Shown here: positions 44,878 through 53,571 of the stretch, piece by piece
How positions within the stretch are numbered: the first letter of the stretch is position 1
How the letters are laid out: every line of letters starts with the position of its first letter
Source of the DNA: Aequorivita xiaoshiensis
Lineage (GTDB): Bacteria; Bacteroidota; Bacteroidia; Flavobacteriales; Flavobacteriaceae
NCBI RefSeq assembly: GCF_022008395.1
Contig: NZ_JAIRBB010000001.1
Coordinates: 665,114 to 729,113, forward strand
Length of the DNA: 64,000 bases
Reading direction: 5' to 3'
Program-made: the position numbers and the translations under genes
The notes under the pieces: model-generated
The model's input: the letters and a program-made list of their open reading frames with translations, nothing else
What the model was told of the DNA's origin: nothing
Databases searched by the model: none

Positions 44878-45105
44878 ATGAAAAAATTATTTTTTACATT
44901 AGCATTTTGTTTGTTTTCATTGGGAGCATTTGCAGCAAATAGTACTTTAATAGAAAACAATGAAAAAACTGATCGGATTGAATTAATTACAGAAACAGAA
45001 AATTTAATTTCCGATAATTGTGAAATTTTAGTAACCGTTATTACGACAATTAATCACGGTACTTGGATAGAAGTGATTGTAGAAACTTTTACACTTCCAT
45101 GCTAA
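44878..45105 (+). CDS. small secreted two-cysteine protein, function unknown
   Basis: 75 residues. A clear signal peptide ends near FAA (residue 20). The mature part has about 55 residues: a charged half, then a beta-strand-rich half (ILVTVITTINHGTWIEVIVETFTL) between C48 and the very last residue, C75, which could pair. Such a compact hairpin fits a secreted peptide or a partner of the following proteins. It lies 9 bases before the GLPGLI gene, so they form one operon with the TonB receptor. No known family is recognised. Confidence 0.7.
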   Translation: MKKLFFTLAFCLFSLGAFAANSTLIENNEKTDRIELITETENLISDNCEILVTVITTINHGTWIEVIVETFTLPC

Positions 45106-45114
45106 ATATCTAGT

Positions 45115-45900
45115 ATGAAATATTTTTTATTATTTTTTTTAATCGTTTCGGTTTCTTATGCACAAACAGGAAAAATTGTCTATTCATCGGTATTGAATTT
45201 TGGTGGAGGTCAAGTTAACAAAACTAAGAATAATCTTTTTTTTACTAAAGATGCTTCTATTTATCAACCTCAGCTAAAACGTAATAATAAAACCGAGAAA
45301 GATCAAAATACAAAAGAAGATGCAGGAAATAATAGAAATGTTGAAATAAACATTAAAGTAGGGACGGATGAAATTGGAAATTTATATTATAATAATTTAC
45401 ATAGTCGTACAATAACATGTAGAGAACCAATATATAATAACAGTGTTCTAAAGTACTATCTTTATGATGACAACGCTTCTATAAAGTGGGTATTGCTCGA
45501 TGAATTTAAAGGTATATCTGGCTATAATTGTCAAAAAGCTACTACAACTTTCAGAGGCAGAAATTATGAAGCTTGGTTTACAAGTGAAATACCGCTCTCT
45601 TTCGGTCCGTGGAAATTTAGTGGGTTACCAGGCTTGATTCTGGAAGTTTATGATTTAACAGGCGAAGTATATTTTAGCTCAGAACATATACAAATACCAT
45701 TTAAAAATGCAGAGAGTAAAGTTCAAAAACCTTCTGTTGATACTATTCTTGAACATCGAGAGTTTATTGAAAAATCTAACAAGGCATCATCTACTGTTAT
45801 ACAGGCGATGCGTGCACGCTTACCTAAAGGTGCAAAACTTGTTTCATCTGAAATCAAAAGAAATGGTATTGAATTAGAATACGAGTGGGACACAGAATAA
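45115..45900 (+). CDS. GLPGLI family secreted protein
   Basis: 261 residues. A signal peptide ends at VSYAQ (residue 17). The family's naming motif is present in FGPWKFSGLPGLILEVYD near residue 170. A long Asn/Lys-rich insert lies around 38-85. GLPGLI proteins are restricted to Bacteroidota, of unknown function, and often adjoin a TonB-dependent receptor, as here. The gene overlaps the receptor gene by 16 bases. Confidence 0.9.
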   Translation: MKYFLLFFLIVSVSYAQTGKIVYSSVLNFGGGQVNKTKNNLFFTKDASIYQPQLKRNNKTEKDQNTKEDAGNNRNVEINIKVGTDEIGNLYYNNLHSRTITCREPIYNNSVLKYYLYDDNASIKWVLLDEFKGISGYNCQKATTTFRGRNYEAWFTSEIPLSFGPWKFSGLPGLILEVYDLTGEVYFSSEHIQIPFKNAESKVQKPSVDTILEHREFIEKSNKASSTVIQAMRARLPKGAKLVSSEIKRNGIELEYEWDTE

Positions 45901-48563
45901 AGAAATATTTCATATTGATTATAAATTGCCTGGTACTTTCGTTATCGGGCAATTTTGCTTATTCCCAAAGCCTTGTTTCTGGAACGGTTTCAGATACTTT
46001 ACAAAAACCCATTCCCTATGTAAATGTTTTTTTAAAAGCTCAAAATGAGGATGGCATAATTGCTTTTACCACTACACAAGAAAATGGTAGCTATGAACTA
46101 ATAACGGATAAAGTTGGCAATTTTGAACTGACATTTAGTTCCATTTCGTTTCAAAAAAAGACAGAAGTGCTCTCCTTAGAAAAAGGTAAAAACTACAATC
46201 TCAACGTGGTTTTAAAAGAAGAGACCTTTTCACTGGACGAGGTAATAATAAATTCTGAAAAGGCAATAACCATAAAAAAAGACACTATTATTTTTAAGGC
46301 AGACGCTTTTAAAAAAGGAAATGAAGAATCTGTAGAAGACCTCTTAAAAAATATTCCAGGCATAACAGTGGAAAATGATGGAAAAATAAAAGTAGGTGGC
46401 AAAGAGATTGAAAAAGTAATGATAGAAGGCGATGATCTTTTTGAAAAAGGATATAAAACACTTACAAAAAACCTAGACGCTTCAGTAATTAATAAAGTTG
46501 AGGTTTATGAAAAATACTCAAACAATCGTTTATTAAAAGGGATTGAAGATAGCGACCGGGTAGCATTAAACCTTACTTTAAAAAATGATGTGAAAAACAA
46601 ATTATTCGGTTCTCTTAAGCCTGGATACGGTCTAGGTTTTGAAAACAGATATGATGCCAGTGCAAATATTATTTCCTTTAGAAAAAAAGATAAATTTTAT
46701 GGCTTTACCAATTTCAACAATGTTGGTTTAGAGACCACGGCAGCCCTTTCGGAAATGATGGATTCGGGAGAAGGAAATGAACTTGGCAGTACAGCGAAGA
46801 CTCAAACAGCAGCATCATTTATTAACTTGATAAATCACAAACCAGATGTTGGCGAGGAGCGTACCAATTTCAACAATGCCGAAATGGCCTCCCTAAGCGA
46901 TATTTATACCATAAGCCCAAAATTAAAATTAAAGACCATCGGGTTCTTAAATTGGGACGAAAACGATTTCTTCCGAAAATCTACGGATACCTATTTTTTA
47001 CCGACAGGAGATTTTACTACCACAGAAGATTATAGACTTTACGGAAAAACATTCTCAGGATTTGCAAACACACAATTAACCTATGACAAATCCAAAACCG
47101 AAATAATAGAATATTCTGGAAAATACAGTGGCAATCGTACTCGAACCAATACTTCGCTCCAGTTTAACTCAGATCTTTCCAATGAAAACTTAAACGAAGA
47201 TCCATTTACAATAGATCAAAGATTTAAATACATCAACAAATTAAAAGCGAATCAAGCCCTGCTTATAAATGGATATTATGTTCATTCGGATAATCCGCAA
47301 AACTATGGGAACAATCGATTTTTGTTTGAGGATTTATTTCAGAATGACAATCAAATTATCGGCGTTTTCCAAGAAAGTAGGCAGGCTTTAAATACTGCCG
47401 GTTTTGATGCCGGTTTATTTACTAGAAGAACAAATAATGATTTGTGGGAAGCAAAAGTTGGCTTGGATTATACTTATAACGACTATAACTCTGTTTTTAA
47501 GCTTGACGGTATTGATAAAAAACCCGAAGAGTTTCAGAATAATTCAAAATATAAAGAATTCAATATCTTTTTTGAACCGTCGTATCGATTAAAATTGGGT
47601 TCGGTGGCGCTTACGGGGAATGTACATTTCGCAAAGCACTTTAACCATCTAGAAGCTGAGGATCAAAACCTTGATTCATCACCATTCTTTATCAATCCAA
47701 AAATAACTGTAGACTGGGAATTGAACAAAACCAACCGCATTCTTTCCTTTTTTAAATATGAAAGCAAAAACCCCTCCTTAAGAAGTGTTCAGAATGGATA
47801 TGTACTTATCCAATACAATCGATTTTCAAAGGGCTTGGAAAATATTGAACCTTTAAGATCCAGTACCTTCTATTTAAATTATACCTTAGGCACTATATTA
47901 AGTGTTTTTTATGCGAACACTTCATTTATCTATGTGAAAAATTATGATTACCTCGGTTCTAAATCGGTGATTACGCCAGACTACACTTTAAATGAATTAA
48001 TACGTTTAAAGGATAAGGATTTTATAAGTTTCCAGACAGATTCCAATATTTATCTCCAGTGGTTAGCTTCAAACATAAAACTGAAATTGGGATATAACAA
48101 ACAGAATTTTCAGAATAGCGTAAATGGTAATTTGCGAAAGGTAAGCTCTTCAACCTTTAATTATGGCGGCGAATTAAGATCTGCTTTTATAGGGCCACTC
48201 AATTTCCATATTGGAACAGAATGGTTTAATAGCGAATACAAAACCACCATAAAACAGAAAAATATTACAAACCGAACCTTTTTGGATATAGTGTACCAGC
48301 CATTGGAAAAGCTAAATCTCTCTTTGAATTCGTCTAGGAATTATTTTTCAAATTTGGATAAAGATAATAATACCTATTACTTTATGGACTTTGAAGGGAA
48401 GTATCAAATCATAAAAAACAGACTTTCTTTATCATTGGTTGGAAAAAACCTGTTGAACACCAAAACTTTTAGAAACATCAATATTGACGATACAGGAATT
48501 TTTAAATCCGAATATCAACTTTTGCCGAGATTTCTTCTATTAAAAGCGAACATTCGCTTATAG
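45885..48563 (+). CDS. TonB-dependent receptor-like outer-membrane protein with carboxypeptidase-like N-terminal domain
   Basis: 892 residues from a GTG that overlaps the GLPGLI gene; no better start precedes the signal sequence (ending FAYSQ, about residue 27). Residues about 30-115 form a carboxypeptidase-regulatory-like beta domain (VSGTVSDTLQKPIPYVNVFLK). A plug follows at about 115-235, with VEDLLKNIPGITVENDGKIKVGGKEIEKV in two halves, and the rest is a beta barrel ending LLKANIRL. I see no SusD partner, so a polysaccharide-utilisation locus is unlikely; the ligand may be a peptide or metal complex. Confidence 0.88.
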   Translation: MGHRIKKYFILIINCLVLSLSGNFAYSQSLVSGTVSDTLQKPIPYVNVFLKAQNEDGIIAFTTTQENGSYELITDKVGNFELTFSSISFQKKTEVLSLEKGKNYNLNVVLKEETFSLDEVIINSEKAITIKKDTIIFKADAFKKGNEESVEDLLKNIPGITVENDGKIKVGGKEIEKVMIEGDDLFEKGYKTLTKNLDASVINKVEVYEKYSNNRLLKGIEDSDRVALNLTLKNDVKNKLFGSLKPGYGLGFENRYDASANIISFRKKDKFYGFTNFNNVGLETTAALSEMMDSGEGNELGSTAKTQTAASFINLINHKPDVGEERTNFNNAEMASLSDIYTISPKLKLKTIGFLNWDENDFFRKSTDTYFLPTGDFTTTEDYRLYGKTFSGFANTQLTYDKSKTEIIEYSGKYSGNRTRTNTSLQFNSDLSNENLNEDPFTIDQRFKYINKLKANQALLINGYYVHSDNPQNYGNNRFLFEDLFQNDNQIIGVFQESRQALNTAGFDAGLFTRRTNNDLWEAKVGLDYTYNDYNSVFKLDGIDKKPEEFQNNSKYKEFNIFFEPSYRLKLGSVALTGNVHFAKHFNHLEAEDQNLDSSPFFINPKITVDWELNKTNRILSFFKYESKNPSLRSVQNGYVLIQYNRFSKGLENIEPLRSSTFYLNYTLGTILSVFYANTSFIYVKNYDYLGSKSVITPDYTLNELIRLKDKDFISFQTDSNIYLQWLASNIKLKLGYNKQNFQNSVNGNLRKVSSSTFNYGGELRSAFIGPLNFHIGTEWFNSEYKTTIKQKNITNRTFLDIVYQPLEKLNLSLNSSRNYFSNLDKDNNTYYFMDFEGKYQIIKNRLSLSLVGKNLLNTKTFRNINIDDTGIFKSEYQLLPRFLLLKANIRL

Positions 48564-48580
48564 AAATTAATTCTCTACAA

Positions 48581-48898
48581 TTAAAAACTTCTATATTTCC
48601 TCCTCGTTTTTTCTTTTTCCAGTTGTCTTTCAATTATCAAACGCGCCAAAGTTTCTCCGGCAGATTCTTTTTCTGCATTTTCGGCAAGTGCGGCCACAGC
48701 TTTTTCTTGTGAAATATCAATTCGATATAAAATAGCTATTAGTTTATTATAATCGCTTAACATTAAAGAGTTCAAATAACCAGCTAATTTTTCTTTTAGC
48801 TCTTCATACGATCGATCTTTAATGGAACCAAGTTTCTCTGAGGCAACTATTTCATAGCTCCATCGCAAAGCTTTTATTTTATCATCATCTTTTTTCAA
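48581..48898 (-). CDS. small conserved-looking cytoplasmic protein of unknown function
   Basis: 105 residues, almost all helical and charged (KEKLAGYLNSLMLSDYNKL, ISQEKAVAALAENAEKESAGE, then an RRKYRSF tail). It has no signal peptide or membrane segment. It lies 56 bases after the leucyl aminopeptidase gene in the same direction and may be cotranscribed. I do not recognise a family. Confidence 0.7.
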   Translation of the reverse strand: MKKDDDKIKALRWSYEIVASEKLGSIKDRSYEELKEKLAGYLNSLMLSDYNKLIAILYRIDISQEKAVAALAENAEKESAGETLARLIIERQLEKEKTRRKYRSF

Positions 48899-48954
48899 AC
48901 CACCAAAGTTTTATAATTCCTAAAGAGTCAGAAATCAAAAATTAAAACTTCATC

Positions 48955-50409
48955 TTAATTACCTTCTTTAGCTCTCAACTTTATAAAATCGTATAAAAGT
49001 CGAACACCAACTCCAGTTCCTCCCGAAGGATTAGAACCTTGCGCATCTTTTAAGAATGCAGGACCAGCGATGTCTAAGTGTATCCAATCGTAATCAGTAA
49101 AGTGCTCTAGAAATTTCCCCGCTGTACTAGCACCCCCTACTGGACCTCCAATGTTTTTTAAATCGGCAACATCACTCTTAAGAAGTTCTTCAAACTCTTT
49201 CCAAAACGGTAGCTGAATAAGACGTTCGTAGGTGTTTTCTCCGGCTTGTTTTAATTCATCCATTTTCTCCTGCTTATTTCCAGCCATGGCTATTCCAAAA
49301 GGTCCAGTAATGGCCGCAGCTGCACCGGTTAAGGTTGCCATATCCACTACAAGTTCAGGTTTATATTGTTTGGCATAAGATAAAGCGTCTGCTAAAATAA
49401 GTCTACCTTCAGCATCTGTGTTTTGAATTTCTACCGTGGTGCCATCCATCATTGTGATAACATCATCCACTAAAAGCGCTTTTCCATCGATTTTATTATC
49501 AGTAGCAGGTACAAGTCCAATTACATAATATGGAAGTTCGTTTTTAGCTACAGCTGCCATTATTCCAACCACAGTTGCTGCTCCACCCATATCCGATTTC
49601 ATAGTAGACATATGTCCTCCCGTTTTTAAGGAATACCCTCCAGTGTCGAAAGTCACACCTTTACCTACCAGAACAAGCGGTTGCTTATTACTAGCATTCT
49701 TAGGTTTATAGGTCATAATGTTAAAAGTAGGAGGAACTTCCGAACCTTGGTTTACACCTAAAAGTCCGCCCATACCTAATTCCACTATTTTATCCTTTTG
49801 AAGAACTTCAACGTCAAAACCGTACTTTTTTCCTGCTTCAGCTATTCTTTCAGAAAACATAACCGAATCCAATTTATTTGGCGGCTCATTTACTAATGTT
49901 CGAGTTAATGCAACCCCGTTAATTAAATTAGTTACTTGAGTGAGAGAGGTTTCGGAAAATTCGTCATTTGAAACATAAACTTTCAATTCTTTGTTTTCTT
50001 TCTTTTTAAGGTAAGGGTTGAATTTATAACTCCCCATAAGTAGACCTTCTAAAAAGGAGTTTTTTGACTTATCTGTCAAACTGTTTAAGCCTTCCAGAAT
50101 AGAAATTTCAGAATTTTCTTTTGCTAATGCTTTGTAAAGAGAAATTCCGAGTTTTCTATTTTTTTCAGCATCGTCAGTGGTAGCAATCACCCAAAAGCTT
50201 TGTGAATCTTCAAATGTGGTAATAATTTCATCTTTTTCATTTTTGAAAATTGAAGTAATCTTTTTCGATAACGAAGAATTTAGATTGTGCTTCTCCAATT
50301 GTTTTTCTTCAGAAATGAAAACAACCTTTGCTGCGTCTTTAGAGGTATTATTAGTTGAATTATAAGAGATTAATTCAAGGTTTAAATAAGAGTTTTTCAA
50401 GTCGATCAA
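48955..50409 (-). CDS. pepA: leucyl aminopeptidase (M17)
   Basis: 484 residues. It is a two-metal enzyme that removes N-terminal residues from peptides in the cytoplasm. The M17 signature NTDAEGRL lies near residue 332. Metal and catalytic residues appear in VGKGVTFDTGGYSLKTGGHMSTMKSDMGGAATV near 250-280. The N-terminal third is divergent, as usual in the family. The C-terminal GGPVGGASTAGKFLEHF and DIAGPAFL blocks are intact. Confidence 0.94.
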   Translation of the reverse strand: MIDLKNSYLNLELISYNSTNNTSKDAAKVVFISEEKQLEKHNLNSSLSKKITSIFKNEKDEIITTFEDSQSFWVIATTDDAEKNRKLGISLYKALAKENSEISILEGLNSLTDKSKNSFLEGLLMGSYKFNPYLKKKENKELKVYVSNDEFSETSLTQVTNLINGVALTRTLVNEPPNKLDSVMFSERIAEAGKKYGFDVEVLQKDKIVELGMGGLLGVNQGSEVPPTFNIMTYKPKNASNKQPLVLVGKGVTFDTGGYSLKTGGHMSTMKSDMGGAATVVGIMAAVAKNELPYYVIGLVPATDNKIDGKALLVDDVITMMDGTTVEIQNTDAEGRLILADALSYAKQYKPELVVDMATLTGAAAAITGPFGIAMAGNKQEKMDELKQAGENTYERLIQLPFWKEFEELLKSDVADLKNIGGPVGGASTAGKFLEHFTDYDWIHLDIAGPAFLKDAQGSNPSGGTGVGVRLLYDFIKLRAKEGN

Positions 50410-50529
50410 GTTTTTAAATTAAAAAATCAATATACACATTTTTGATGTTTTGGATAGTGAATACAGTGAGTATTTTGAACTTGAATTTACTGTGTAATAG
50501 AAGCAAATGAGCATCATTAGACTACAACT

Positions 50530-50545
50530 TTTAGATTAATCTAAA
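50530..50545. promoter_or_regulatory. 16-bp perfect palindrome, putative operator of the DtxR/MntR-family regulator
   Basis: TTTAGATTAATCTAAA is a perfect dyad 25 bases upstream of the -7 element, where bound protein would block the promoter. It resembles DtxR-type operators in its TTAG...CTAA ends. A near copy with a one-base spacer stands before feoA (59243-59259). Confidence 0.65.
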
Positions 50546-50570
50546 TATATTTTTTAAACCAAAAAAATTA

Positions 50571-50578
50571 TATCTTTG
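50571..50578 (+). promoter_or_regulatory. -7 promoter element of the metal regulator operon
   Basis: TATCTTTG matches TAnnTTTG. The in-frame TTG at 50576 lies inside it and cannot be the start. Confidence 0.65.
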
Positions 50579-50596
50579 CATAAACTTAATTTTGTT

Positions 50597-51250
50597 ATGA
50601 CTTTTGCGGAAGAAAACTATTTAAAGGCGATTTTTCATTTAGAACTAGAAAGCCAAGGAGAAGTTAGTACTAATGCTATTGCAGAGAGTATGGAAACAAA
50701 ACCTTCGTCGGTGACTGATATGGTTCAAAAACTGGCTGAAAAGAAAATGCTTGTTTACAAACGATATAAAGGAGCTCAGCTAACTGAAAAAGGTAGAAAA
50801 ATTGCTGCAGATGTAATTAGAAAACATCGACTTTGGGAGGTTTTTTTAGTTGAAAAGCTCAATTTTCATTGGGATGAAGTTCACGACATTGCAGAACAAT
50901 TAGAGCATATTAAAAGTGAGGAATTAATTAATCGTTTAGACGATTTTTTGGGGAACCCAGACTTCGATCCTCACGGGGATCCTATTCCAAACGAGCAGGG
51001 AGTAATGAAGCGAACAGAGAAAAAGCTGCTTTCCGAATTAAAGAAAAATCAAATAGGTATTTGTGTTGGTGTTAAAGAAAGCTCAGGGGAGTTTTTGCAA
51101 TACTTAGATAAAAAAAATATCAGTATAGGCACAAGAATTACGGTAATGGGGAAAGAATTTTTTGATGGCTCAATGGTTATTGAAGTTCAAAATGAAAACT
51201 TCTTTATATCAAAAACAATTGCCGATAACCTGTACGTACAGACAAGTTAA
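50597..51250 (+). CDS. metal-dependent transcriptional regulator, DtxR/MntR family
   Basis: 217 residues from the ATG at 50597. Residues about 1-65 form a winged helix (MTFAEENYLKAIFHL, VSTNAIAESMETKPSSVTDMVQKL). The dimerisation and metal domain follows, with WDEVHDIAEQLEHIKS supplying the His/Glu ligands near 95-110. The last 70 residues form an SH3/FeoA-like domain (SIGTRITVMGKEFFDGSMVIEV). Fe or Mn preference is not decided by the residues seen. It precedes a metal ABC uptake system by 43 bases and probably represses it when metal is plentiful. Confidence 0.9.
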   Translation: MTFAEENYLKAIFHLELESQGEVSTNAIAESMETKPSSVTDMVQKLAEKKMLVYKRYKGAQLTEKGRKIAADVIRKHRLWEVFLVEKLNFHWDEVHDIAEQLEHIKSEELINRLDDFLGNPDFDPHGDPIPNEQGVMKRTEKKLLSELKKNQIGICVGVKESSGEFLQYLDKKNISIGTRITVMGKEFFDGSMVIEVQNENFFISKTIADNLYVQTS

Positions 51251-51293
51251 GGTTTGTTTACTATATAAAATAGCTCAAAAAATATTATAAATA

Positions 51294-52202
51294 ATGAAGA
51301 AAATTTTAATAATCGGTTTAGCTATACTTCTCTTTGGCTGCAAAAATGCTGCGGAGGATAATGGTAAAATTAAAGTGGTAACTACTACAACTATGCTTAC
51401 CGATTTAGTGAAAAATATTGGTGGTGATGCCGTTCAGGTGGAGGGTTTGATGGGCGCTGGAGTAGATCCGCATTTATATAAAGCAAGTGAAGGCGATGTT
51501 TCAAAACTCTACAATGCCGAGATAATATTTTACAGCGGTTTGCATTTAGAAGGAAAACTAGTAGATGTATTTGAGCGAATGGAAGCTAGTGGTAAAAAAA
51601 CTATCGGGTTGGGGGAGTTCATTAATAAAGACGAATTGATTTCCTCCAAATTATTTGCTTCCAATTACGATCCACACGTTTGGTTTAATATTCAGTTTTT
51701 TAAGCAGTTTGCGAATAAAGTAACTGACGTATTATCTGAAGCACATCCAGAAAAATTAGATTATTTCAGTGAAAACAATCGGGTTTATCAAGAAAAACTC
51801 GATGCGTTAGAAATTGAAGTCAAAGACAAGATTGAAACCCTTCCGAAGGAGAAAAGAATATTAGTGACGGCTCACGACGCTTTTAATTACTTCGGAAATA
51901 AATACGGCTTTGAAGTGGTAGGTCTTCAAGGACTTTCTACAGCTACAGAAGCTGGAGTGCAAGATGTTCAAAGACTATCAGATTTTATTATCAACAATAA
52001 AGTTCAAGCGATTTTCATAGAAAGTTCTGTTCCGCGTCGTACTATTGAAGCCCTTCGTGAAGCCGTTCTTTCAAAAAATCACGATGTCACTATTGGAGGG
52101 TCTTTATATAGTGATGCTCTTGGAAATCCAGGGACCGAAGAAGGAACATATATTGGAATGTTTAAGTACAATGTGAATACAATAGTGGAAGCGCTGCGAT
52201 AG
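51294..52202 (+). CDS. metal ABC transporter substrate-binding lipoprotein (TroA/MntC/ZnuA family)
   Basis: 302 residues. The lipobox LLFGC gives a lipidated C16. The cluster A-I solute-binding fold has its metal ligands in view: a His in GVDPHLYKAS, a His in YDPHVWFN near residue 127, a Glu in IFIESSVPRRT near 238, and an Asp in LYSDALG near 270. There is no His-rich loop, which speaks against a dedicated zinc protein and for Mn or Fe. It collects metal in the periplasm for the ATPase and permeases downstream. Confidence 0.92.
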   Translation: MKKILIIGLAILLFGCKNAAEDNGKIKVVTTTTMLTDLVKNIGGDAVQVEGLMGAGVDPHLYKASEGDVSKLYNAEIIFYSGLHLEGKLVDVFERMEASGKKTIGLGEFINKDELISSKLFASNYDPHVWFNIQFFKQFANKVTDVLSEAHPEKLDYFSENNRVYQEKLDALEIEVKDKIETLPKEKRILVTAHDAFNYFGNKYGFEVVGLQGLSTATEAGVQDVQRLSDFIINNKVQAIFIESSVPRRTIEALREAVLSKNHDVTIGGSLYSDALGNPGTEEGTYIGMFKYNVNTIVEALR

Positions 52203-52206
52203 TTTT

Positions 52207-52236
52207 GAAATCGAAATCGAAAACGAAAACGAAATC
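52207..52236 (+). repeat. hexamer microsatellite
   Basis: Five tandem units GAAATC, GAAATC, GAAAAC, GAAAAC, GAAATC lie just after the substrate-binding protein gene. Unit-number changes would not touch a coding frame here. Confidence 0.8.
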
Positions 52237-52343
52237 AATGAAAATGGATTCTTTAAGTATAGAAAAGTAGTTCAAGACTTCGTCGCGGGCCTTCTTGCGA
52301 TGTTCTGATCTTGCTGAAGAATTGGCCTAAATATTTAAATAAT

Positions 52344-53081
52344 ATGAATGAAAAATTAGCGATAAGTGTTGACGACCTCACGGTTGCTTACAACTATAAA
52401 CCTGTACTATGGGATATAGATCTGGAGGTACCCGAAGGTGTGCTAATGGCTATAGTTGGCCCTAATGGTGCGGGAAAATCCACTTTAATTAAATCTATTT
52501 TAGGGATAATAAAGCCCATTGCAGGGAGTATTTCAATTTTCGGAAAACCTTACGATAAGCAACGTAAGCTTGTAGCTTATGTGCCTCAAAAAGGAAGTGT
52601 AGATTGGGATTTTCCTACAACAGCCTTAGATGTTGTGTTGATGGGCACCTATGGCAGTTTAGGTTGGATAAAACGCCCTGGGCAAAAAGAAAAGAAAGCT
52701 GCTCTTGAAGCCTTGGAAAAGGTGGGCATGCTTTCATTTAAAAGTAGGCAAATTAGTCAGTTAAGTGGAGGACAGCAACAGCGAATATTCTTGGCACGAG
52801 CTTTAGTTCAAAACGCTTCTATATACTTTATGGACGAACCTTTTCAAGGTGTGGATGCCACAACGGAAATTGCAATTATCAATATTTTAAAAGAATTACG
52901 AAAAGCCGGTAAAACTCTCGTTGTAGTTCATCACGATCTACAGACCGTTCCAGAATATTTTGATTGGGTAACTTTTTTAAACGTGAAGAAAATTGCAACA
53001 GGCCCCGTGAAAGATATTTTTAATGATGATAACCTGACAAAAACCTACGGGATTAATTACAAGGTGGCGGTTAATAAATAG
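52344..53081 (+). CDS. metal ABC transporter ATP-binding protein
   Basis: 245 residues from the ATG at 52344; an in-frame TTG at 52311 lacks support. Walker A is GPNGAGKST, the signature is LSGGQQQR, Walker B is IYFMDEP, and the switch His is in VVVHHDLQ. The Q-loop reads [13 protein letters not shown], typical of MntB/ZnuC/TroB-type importers. It powers uptake with the two permeases that follow after the interrupted four-helix-bundle gene. Confidence 0.93.
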   Translation: MNEKLAISVDDLTVAYNYKPVLWDIDLEVPEGVLMAIVGPNGAGKSTLIKSILGIIKPIAGSISIFGKPYDKQRKLVAYVPQKGSVDWDFPTTALDVVLMGTYGSLGWIKRPGQKEKKAALEALEKVGMLSFKSRQISQLSGGQQQRIFLARALVQNASIYFMDEPFQGVDATTEIAIINILKELRKAGKTLVVVHHDLQTVPEYFDWVTFLNVKKIATGPVKDIFNDDNLTKTYGINYKVAVNK

Positions 53082-53093
53082 AGGATAAGGGTC

Positions 53094-53121
53094 TTTAGTC
53101 GTTAGTCTTTAGTCGTTAGTT
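53094..53121 (+). repeat. heptamer tandem array, left flank of the four-helix-bundle gene
   Basis: Four units: TTTAGTC, GTTAGTC, TTTAGTC, GTTAGTT. Read on the plus strand, the unit resembles the complement of the right-hand array at 53551-53571. Confidence 0.8.
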
Positions 53122-53169
53122 TAATGTTGAATGTATATTAGTGATCAGGATAATTTTAATTAATTCACT

Positions 53170-53529
53170 ATGGAAGAAGTAAAATTTAGTTTTGAGGAAT
53201 TGCGAGTTTATCAAAAGTCATTAGATTTTGTTGATGAAGTTTATAAAATTACCAAGGAATTTCCTAACGACGAACGTTTTGGTTTAACAACTCAATATCG
53301 AAGAGCAGCACAGTCTATTGCGTTAAATATTGCAGAATGAGCAGGAGATACAGATGCACAGTTTAATAGGTTTTTAAATGTCGCTCAAGGCTCCATTAAA
53401 GAATGTGTTGTATGTTCAACAATTGCAACCAGACAAAAATTTATTACTACTGAAACTAATAATGAGACTCGATTAACACTTTCGCAAATAGCAAAAATGA
53501 CTACAAATCTTCAAAAATATTTGAAGTAA
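53170..53529 (+). pseudogene. four-helix-bundle (S23/bIVP-like) gene with a nonsense codon
   Basis: The 119-residue frame is otherwise intact: FEELRVYQKSLDFVDEVYKIT, FGLTTQYRRAAQSIALNIAE, then TGA at codon 57 (53338-53340), then AGDTDAQFNRFLNVAQGS and the remaining helices. Family members have Gly right after NIAE, so one G-to-T change (GGA to TGA) explains the stop. The gene lies between the ATPase and permease genes of a metal transporter and is framed by heptamer arrays on both sides. Proteins of this fold occur in rRNA intervening sequences and as Avd in diversity-generating retroelements. Confidence 0.88.
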
Positions 53530-53550
53530 ATTTTAATTTTTCAAATTACA

Positions 53551-53571
53551 AGACCAAAGACCAAAGACCAA
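53551..53571 (-). repeat. heptamer tandem array, right flank of the four-helix-bundle gene
   Basis: Three perfect AGACCAA units (TTGGTCT on the minus strand). The last unit shares its final A with the permease start codon at 53571, so the array supplies that gene's ribosome-binding region. Confidence 0.8.

Noticed and set aside
44878..48563. polysaccharide utilisation locus
   Set aside because: There is no SusD-type lipoprotein and no glycoside hydrolase near the TonB-dependent receptor.
50576..50596. TTG start of the DtxR-family regulator
   Set aside because: It lies within the -7 element TATCTTTG; the ATG at 50597 gives the standard MTFAEENYL beginning.
51294..52202. zinc-specific ZnuA assignment
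   Set aside because: The His/Asp-rich loop of ZnuA is absent and the operon is led by a DtxR/MntR-family regulator, so Mn or Fe is likelier, though not proven.
53094..53571. CRISPR array
   Set aside because: The repeats are 7 bp units without spacers, and no cas gene is present in the window.
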